Assembly (NCBI RefSeq): GCF_001442755.1
Contig: NZ_CP006367.1
Span: forward strand, 992,001-1,056,000
Direction: 5' to 3'
Length of the DNA stretch: 64,000 nt
Source: Aureimonas sp. AU20
Lineage (GTDB): Bacteria > Pseudomonadota > Alphaproteobacteria > Rhizobiales > Rhizobiaceae
Shown: positions 59,386 through 64,000 of the stretch, one piece after another
Layout of the letters: each line of letters starts with the position of its first letter
Position numbering within the stretch: position 1 is the stretch's first letter
Notes under the pieces: generated by a model
The model's database searches: none
Told to the model about the DNA's origin: nothing
Seen by the model: only the letters and a program-made list of their open reading frames with translations
Made by a program: the position numbers and the translations under genes

Positions 59386-61488
59386 TCACGCCTTGGGACC
59401 CAAGGCCTTGCCGAACAGATCCGCGATGGCGAGTCCGCCGCTTCGGCTGAGATGGTTGTCGTCGGCATAGAGCGGGGTCGCGTCCAGCAGCATAGGGCAG
59501 CCGCGCTCGGGCGAGCAGAGCCGCGCGCCGACATCCACGATGCGGAACGGATGGGCGCGCGCCACCTCCGCCAAGGCCTGGCGCAGCGGCGCCTGCCGGG
59601 CCTCGTGCAGGGAGAGCGGCAGGCTCGTTTCCGAGGGACGGCCGAACAGCGCGTGGAACATCAAGGCGCGCGGAACGTCGAAACGCTGCTCCGGCACGAA
59701 GGCGAGGAGCGTGACGTCGAGCGGCCTCAGCGCCTCCACCATGCGCGCGAGGCCGCGGCGAAACACGGCGGCGTTTTCCGCGTAGCCCGGTGCGGGCGAG
59801 GCGTCGTCGGTGATGAACCAGCCCTCGCCCCTAAGCTGGCCGAAGCGGTTGCCGAGGAGGGCGCTGGTCCAGCGCGCGGTGACAATGGCCTGCCCGAGTT
59901 CGGGATGGCTCTTCACGAAGGCGAGCGCGGCGTCCACGAAATCGCGGCATTCCAGATTGCTCTGCCGAACGCCCACCAGCGGAAAGCAGCCGCTATGAAC
60001 GAGGGCATAGCCCTTGCGCCCGGCCCGGCGCGCGGCCTCGTCCATGGCCGGCATTTCGGCGTCGGCGAAACTGTCCCCGATGAAGACGAAGCTCGGCGCC
60101 TGGGCGCCGGGATCGCCGATCAGGCAGGCCTCGCCGGCCCGGAGGCGATCGATCGCGATCCGGTCGCATTCGCCGCGGCGCGGGTTGGTGTCGAGAGCTG
60201 CGGCGGCATAGCTGCGGGCCGGTTCGTGAAAGCGCCCGGTGAAGCCGCCGGTGACATGGGTGGCGAGGGTGAAGGCCAGCGTCAGCGCGCCGAGGCCAGC
60301 AGTCGCCCAGAACAGGCGCCGTTGCTGGCCGGGCCAGGCATGTCGGAAAGGCTGCTCGATGAAGCGCCAGGAGAGAAACGCGAGAACGCCCGTGGCGCCG
60401 AGCGCGAGCGCGCCCTCCGTCGGGGTCAGCTCACGCATCAGCACGTAGCGCGCGCCGACCAGAACCGGCCAGTGCCAGAGATAGAGCGAGTAGGACACGA
60501 GCCCGACGAAGACGAGGGGTTTCAGCGACAGGAGAGCGCTGATCCGGTTGTCCCCGTGCCGGCCGGCCTGGAGCAGCAGCGCGGCGCCGAGGCAGGGCGG
60601 CAGGGCGCTTTCGCCCGGAAACAGCATTCCGTCGTGATACAGAACGAGCGATCCGAGGATCAGGAGAAGGCCGGCGAGGCCGCAAAACTCGGCCCCGCCG
60701 CGCGTCGCGGGCGCGCGGGGCCAGAGCGCGACCAGCGTGCCGGCGAGGATCTCCCAGAAGCGCGAGAAGGGCAGATAGAAGGCCAGCGAAGCGTTGACGC
60801 GCACCAGCCAGACCGACAGGGCCAATGACAGGAGGAACCCCGCCAGCACGAAGGCGAGCCGGCGCGCGGCCGAAACACGGCCCATCAGCACCGCCGCCAA
60901 CGGGAACAGGACGTAATACTGCTCCTCCACCGCCAGCGACCATGTGTGCAGGAGCGGCGCGGTCTCGCTGGAGGGATCGAAATAGTCGCCCTTCAGATAG
61001 AAATAGAGATTGGACAGGAATCCCGCCGTCGCGGCCATGCTCTTGCCCATGATCTTGTAATCCATGGGTGTGGCAAAGAGCGCGAAGACGAGGGCGGTCG
61101 CGCCCATGACGGCGGCGAGCGCGGGCACGATGCGCCGGATGCGGCGCTCGTAGAAGCGCGCGATCGAGAAGTCGCCCGCATCCACCTCGCGAAAGATGAT
61201 GCGCGAGATCAGGAAGCCGGAAATGACGAAGAAGATGTCGACGCCGACGAAGCCGCCCGGCAGCATCGCCGCGTGAAACAGAAGCACCGAGAGAACGGCG
61301 ATCGCGCGCAGCCCGTCGATGTCGGCGCGGTAGGGCTGTGGGGCTCGGTGAGAGGCGCTGGACCGGGGTGCGGACGGGGCGCCTGGCCCCGCCTCGGCGG
61401 TGGGCGCAAGACCATGTGCAAGTGTCGAGACGATCTTACCTTGCACTGCGGTATGCCTGTCATGCGTCCGGGTTTTCCTGACATACAT
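59386..61488 (-). CDS. Acyltransferase-3 / SGNH-domain O-acetylase (OafA/YrhL family)
   Basis: Membrane O-acyltransferase of 700 residues. The acyltransferase-3 domain (about 50-400, ten helices) has YRADIDGLRAIAVLSVLLFH, GFVGVDIFFVISGFLIS and FYERRIRRIVPALAAV, with the conserved His and Arg, plus WSLAVEEQYYVLFPL. A C-terminal periplasmic SGNH domain (about 440-700) has FIGDSFADAEM with the catalytic Ser and DDNHLSRSG with the Asp/His pair. Such two-domain proteins acetylate LPS, peptidoglycan or exopolysaccharide sugars. Placement beside the GH16 enzyme suggests EPS as target. The start is uncertain: ATG 61488 is adjacent to AGAGG with no spacing. Confidence 0.9.
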   Translation of the reverse strand: MYVRKTRTHDRHTAVQGKIVSTLAHGLAPTAEAGPGAPSAPRSSASHRAPQPYRADIDGLRAIAVLSVLLFHAAMLPGGFVGVDIFFVISGFLISRIIFREVDAGDFSIARFYERRIRRIVPALAAVMGATALVFALFATPMDYKIMGKSMAATAGFLSNLYFYLKGDYFDPSSETAPLLHTWSLAVEEQYYVLFPLAAVLMGRVSAARRLAFVLAGFLLSLALSVWLVRVNASLAFYLPFSRFWEILAGTLVALWPRAPATRGGAEFCGLAGLLLILGSLVLYHDGMLFPGESALPPCLGAALLLQAGRHGDNRISALLSLKPLVFVGLVSYSLYLWHWPVLVGARYVLMRELTPTEGALALGATGVLAFLSWRFIEQPFRHAWPGQQRRLFWATAGLGALTLAFTLATHVTGGFTGRFHEPARSYAAAALDTNPRRGECDRIAIDRLRAGEACLIGDPGAQAPSFVFIGDSFADAEMPAMDEAARRAGRKGYALVHSGCFPLVGVRQSNLECRDFVDAALAFVKSHPELGQAIVTARWTSALLGNRFGQLRGEGWFITDDASPAPGYAENAAVFRRGLARMVEALRPLDVTLLAFVPEQRFDVPRALMFHALFGRPSETSLPLSLHEARQAPLRQALAEVARAHPFRIVDVGARLCSPERGCPMLLDATPLYADDNHLSRSGGLAIADLFGKALGPKA

Positions 61489-61702
61489 CCTCTAGAGGAT
61501 TGGACAAGATGCTAGAACCGCAGGGTTGTTCTCAAATAGAGAAAATAAAACCCCCGGTCGAAAACAGGATAGGGCAGGTGTGCCGTCAGATATTGCAGCG
61601 CGAGGCTTGCGACGAAAGGGCAGCGTTGGCCGGGAGCGTGGCCGCCAACTCACGCCCGTCGATGCCCTCGCCGGCAGCCGCTGCGCGCCCATGCCGCAGA
61701 CC

Positions 61703-62515
61703 TCAGACCGAAAGAACCTTCACGCCCTCGCTCGCCAGGCGCGCCACGCTGAGCTTGCCGCCCCGGCAGGCGTTCGTGTCGACGCCGATCCGATAGCGCG
61801 ACAGGAAGGGCAGCTTGGTCGGCGTGTGGCCGTGGATCACCGTGCGCTCGAACGGCGGGCCGTCGTGTTCGAGGAAGGGCCCGCGCACCCACATCAGGTC
61901 CTCGTCGCTCTGCGCCTCCAGGGGCACGCCCGGTCGCGCCCCGGCATGGCAGAAGAAATAGCGCGGCGTGGACAGGACGACGGGAAGTCGTTTCAGAAAG
62001 GCGAGATGGCTATGCGGGATCTCCTGCGCGAAGCGCAGCATGATGTCGGACAGGGCGCGGCGGCGGTTGCCGGCCAGGTGCTGGAGATCGTAGCCGTAGG
62101 AGAACAGCGTTTCCGTGCCGCCGAACTCCAGCCACCATTCGGGGTCGACCGAACCCTCCACGAAGCGCAGCAGCATGTCGTCGTGGTTGCCGCGCAGGCA
62201 GACGCGGCGAAAGCCCTCGGGCGGCGGGGCAATGAGATGATCCAGCACGCCAGCGCTGTTCGGCCCCCGGTCGACATAGTCGCCCAGCATGACGATGAGC
62301 TTCAGGCCGGGCGTGCGCTTGCCGTCGGCCACGATCCGCTTTTCCAGCTGCTGCAGCTTGTCGAGGCAGCCATGCACGTCGCCGATCGCATAGATCAGGG
62401 TCGGCTCGCCCGGCAGCGCGAGCCGGGGAAGAGGCTCGCGCCCAGGTTCGCTGCGCGAAGGCTTGGCGCGTCCGTTCGAAAGCGCAAGCAGCCGCTTGCT
62501 GAACCAGTTCACCAT
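61703..62515 (-). CDS. Metallophosphoesterase, serine/threonine phosphatase-like
   Basis: Calcineurin-like phosphoesterase of about 270 residues. All family motifs are present: IYAIGDVHGCLDKL, MLGDYVDRGPNSAGVL, CLRGNHDDML, FCHAGARPGVPL and VIHGHTPTKLPFLSRYRIGVDTNA. These bind two metals and phosphate. The pattern is that of bacterial PPP-family/diadenosine-tetraphosphatase-like enzymes. The N-terminal 45 residues are polar and basic. ATG 62515 is chosen, though GGAGG abuts it directly; GTG 62512 or an upstream TTG are alternatives. The substrate cannot be inferred. Confidence 0.87.
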   Translation of the reverse strand: MVNWFSKRLLALSNGRAKPSRSEPGREPLPRLALPGEPTLIYAIGDVHGCLDKLQQLEKRIVADGKRTPGLKLIVMLGDYVDRGPNSAGVLDHLIAPPPEGFRRVCLRGNHDDMLLRFVEGSVDPEWWLEFGGTETLFSYGYDLQHLAGNRRRALSDIMLRFAQEIPHSHLAFLKRLPVVLSTPRYFFCHAGARPGVPLEAQSDEDLMWVRGPFLEHDGPPFERTVIHGHTPTKLPFLSRYRIGVDTNACRGGKLSVARLASEGVKVLSV

Positions 62516-62856
62516 CCTCCGCTTCACCGTTCTTGCCAAATCGCTGTTTCCCTCATGCGGGCCTCGTTATAGGGAAGAGCGGCGGACCGTGCGACGGGTT
62601 TGAGGCTAGAGCTTGTTATGAACCGAGGACGCACCCCCGCTGGGGGCAGCCAAGTCCGGCACGGCTCCAGCCTCAGGGTGTCCAGCGTTTCGCAGGCACC
62701 GAACCGACCGGACAGGCAACGCCGCGCGGCCCGATACGCTCCCCGAAATCGCCACTGGTTGGGAGAGGTCTGGGGACCGTTGTGCGGCTTTTCAGAGCAG
62801 GTTGCGCGGCTCCGTCGCAAACCGGAGCGGAGCTCAATGCACACGAGGCGGATGCG
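62516..62856. other. Divergent intergenic region
   Basis: 341 bp between the phosphoesterase and the ligase-like gene, with no convincing coding frame or structured RNA. It presumably holds promoters for both. Confidence 0.5.
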
Positions 62857-64000
62857 ATGGCCGGCTTGATCGGCGCCCGGCTCGACCCGCGTCGGCTGGG
62901 GCGCCTCGCGTTCTGTTTGGTGCTGGCGGCCGGCTTCGTTTGGAAGGCGGCCGCGACGCCTATTCCGGCTCTTTTGTCGGCGCTCGCCTTCGCGCTTCTG
63001 GCGTCAGCTGCGACGTTCTGCCGGCCGGCCGGCGGGGCGGGCCGCCTGTTCGACCGCGCGCTTCTAATCGGCGGCGCTCTAGCCCTCTTCGCGCTGTTTC
63101 AGGCGTTTCGCGTCGAGGGAAATCCCTTGGCCCATCCCGTCTGGAGCGAGGCCTCACCCTTTCTCGGCGCGTTGCCCGGCGCCATCTCCGTCGCGCCCTA
63201 CGCGACGCTTCAGGCCATGCCGACCGCGCTCGCGCCCTTTCTCGCCTTCGCCGCGACGCTCGCCTTTTTCCACGACGATCGCTCGGCGACGCGGCTGCTG
63301 CGCCTTCTGGCGCTGCTCGGCGGAGCCTTCGCGGCCTTCGGCCTCGTGCAGGTCACGCTCGCGCCCGGCAGCCTGCTCCTGTTCGAGAAGCAGCATTATC
63401 TCGACAGTCTCACCGGCTTCTGGGTGAACCGAAACGCGGCCGGCGCGCTGCTGGGCGTCGCCAGCCTTGCCGCGCTCGCCTGGCTGGTGGACGCGGTGAA
63501 GGGGCTCGATCTCAGCCCGCGAACGCGGCTCCTGCCGGAGGACGGCGCCTTTTCGATTTCGCCCGACCGGCTGCTGCCGGCGGGGATTCTGGTGCTCTGC
63601 GTGCTCGCGCTGTTTCTCAGCAAATCGCGCGGAGCGCTGATGGCGACGGTCGGCGCCTATGCCGTGGTTCTGCCGCTGATCCTGCATGATCTCGGCAGCC
63701 GGCGCGGCACGGGCCATCGTGATGGGCCGGCGGATCGGCCGAGCCGCGTCCGGCGCTTCCTGCTCGCCGCCGCGTCCGGTCTGCTTCTGGTCGGGCTCGT
63801 GGTCGGCCTGTTCGGCGGCCTGTCCAGCGCGCGCCTCGCGCAAGAGGGCGTGGACGACGGACGCCTATGCTTCTACCGCGCGGCGCTGGAGGCCATTCGC
63901 GATCGCCCCGCGTTCGGGTTCGGTCTCGGCACGTTCGACTGGGTCTTCCCCGCCTATCGGCAGGCCGACTGCGCGGCGCTGCCGGTCAGCGTGTCGCGGG
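62857..64000 (+). CDS. O-antigen ligase-like membrane protein (C-terminus beyond window)
   Basis: Partial polytopic membrane protein, 381 codons visible from ATG 62857 (GAGG 8 bases upstream). At least ten hydrophobic segments alternate with short loops. The Wzy_C/O-antigen ligase hallmarks are SLTGFWVNRNAAGALLGVAS (NRN motif), LALFLSKSRGALMATVGAYAV and the start of the large periplasmic loop with AALEAIRDRPAFGFGLGTFDWVFP. Such proteins attach or polymerise O-antigen, colanic acid or EPS repeat units. The open frame runs to the window edge without a stop. Neighbouring polysaccharide genes support the role, while choice between ligase and polymerase remains open. Confidence 0.85.
   Translation, partial: MAGLIGARLDPRRLGRLAFCLVLAAGFVWKAAATPIPALLSALAFALLASAATFCRPAGGAGRLFDRALLIGGALALFALFQAFRVEGNPLAHPVWSEASPFLGALPGAISVAPYATLQAMPTALAPFLAFAATLAFFHDDRSATRLLRLLALLGGAFAAFGLVQVTLAPGSLLLFEKQHYLDSLTGFWVNRNAAGALLGVASLAALAWLVDAVKGLDLSPRTRLLPEDGAFSISPDRLLPAGILVLCVLALFLSKSRGALMATVGAYAVVLPLILHDLGSRRGTGHRDGPADRPSRVRRFLLAAASGLLLVGLVVGLFGGLSSARLAQEGVDDGRLCFYRAALEAIRDRPAFGFGLGTFDWVFPAYRQADCAALPVSVSR

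Overview
The window reads as chromosomal DNA of a GC-rich alphaproteobacterium, most likely of the order Hyphomicrobiales (Rhizobiales). This rests on the argB / pyrimidine 5'-nucleotidase / dapD / dapE gene set, the split ffh-rpsP-rimM-trmD group, the opgG-opgH-opgC glucan genes, a DUF3563-type mini-protein, and a small RNA candidate with the paired anti-Shine-Dalgarno layout known from rhizobial sRNAs. A family such as Aurantimonadaceae is possible, but that is only a guess. I found no rRNA, tRNA, CRISPR array, insertion sequence or prophage.

Region 1 (1-12.5 kb) holds lysine and arginine biosynthesis genes interleaved with accessory genes. On the minus strand, argB, a HAD nucleotidase, dapD and dapE (cut by the left edge) keep their usual relative order. 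They are separated by an MHS-type transporter, an OprO/P-type porin, a LOG-family gene, a small unknown gene, a broken DUF805 gene and a lipoprotein lytic transglycosylase. A large orphan hybrid histidine kinase lies upstream of argB.

Region 2 (12.6-26.1 kb) contains a sugar-acid module (FAH-family dehydratase, SDR dehydrogenase, AGE-family isomerase), then a candidate small RNA and a 32-residue membrane ORF. These are followed by a chemoreceptor behind a 20-bp perfect palindrome, a flavin-dependent oxidoreductase, DUF3563, and a tetR / RND-adaptor / RND-pump efflux locus.

Region 3 (26.1-34 kb) is the translation and protein-targeting group ffh-rpsP-rimM-trmD. A PAS-PAS-GGDEF diguanylate cyclase and an antibiotic-biosynthesis-monooxygenase-like gene are inserted into it. 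Two unknown exported or membrane proteins follow.

Region 4 (34-47.7 kb) is a surface-carbohydrate block. It has galE, a type I secretion ABC/HlyD pair, manC and phosphomannomutase, a small membrane protein, and the osmoregulated periplasmic glucan genes opgC, opgH and opgG with an extra small gene between opgG and opgH.

Region 5 (47.9-56.4 kb) carries a MarR regulator, pabA-pabB for folate, lutA-lutB-lutC for L-lactate oxidation, an unknown 88-residue protein, and divergent cobS/cobT for cobalamin.

Region 6 (56.4-64 kb) returns to extracellular polysaccharide. A 940-residue secreted GH16 glycanase has four 89-residue RTX-like modules and is a plausible cargo of the type I exporter in region 4. 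It is followed by an acyltransferase-3/SGNH O-acetylase, a metallophosphatase, and the start of an O-antigen-ligase-like membrane protein cut by the right edge. Regions 4 and 6 together look like a system that makes, decorates, exports and trims surface glycans.
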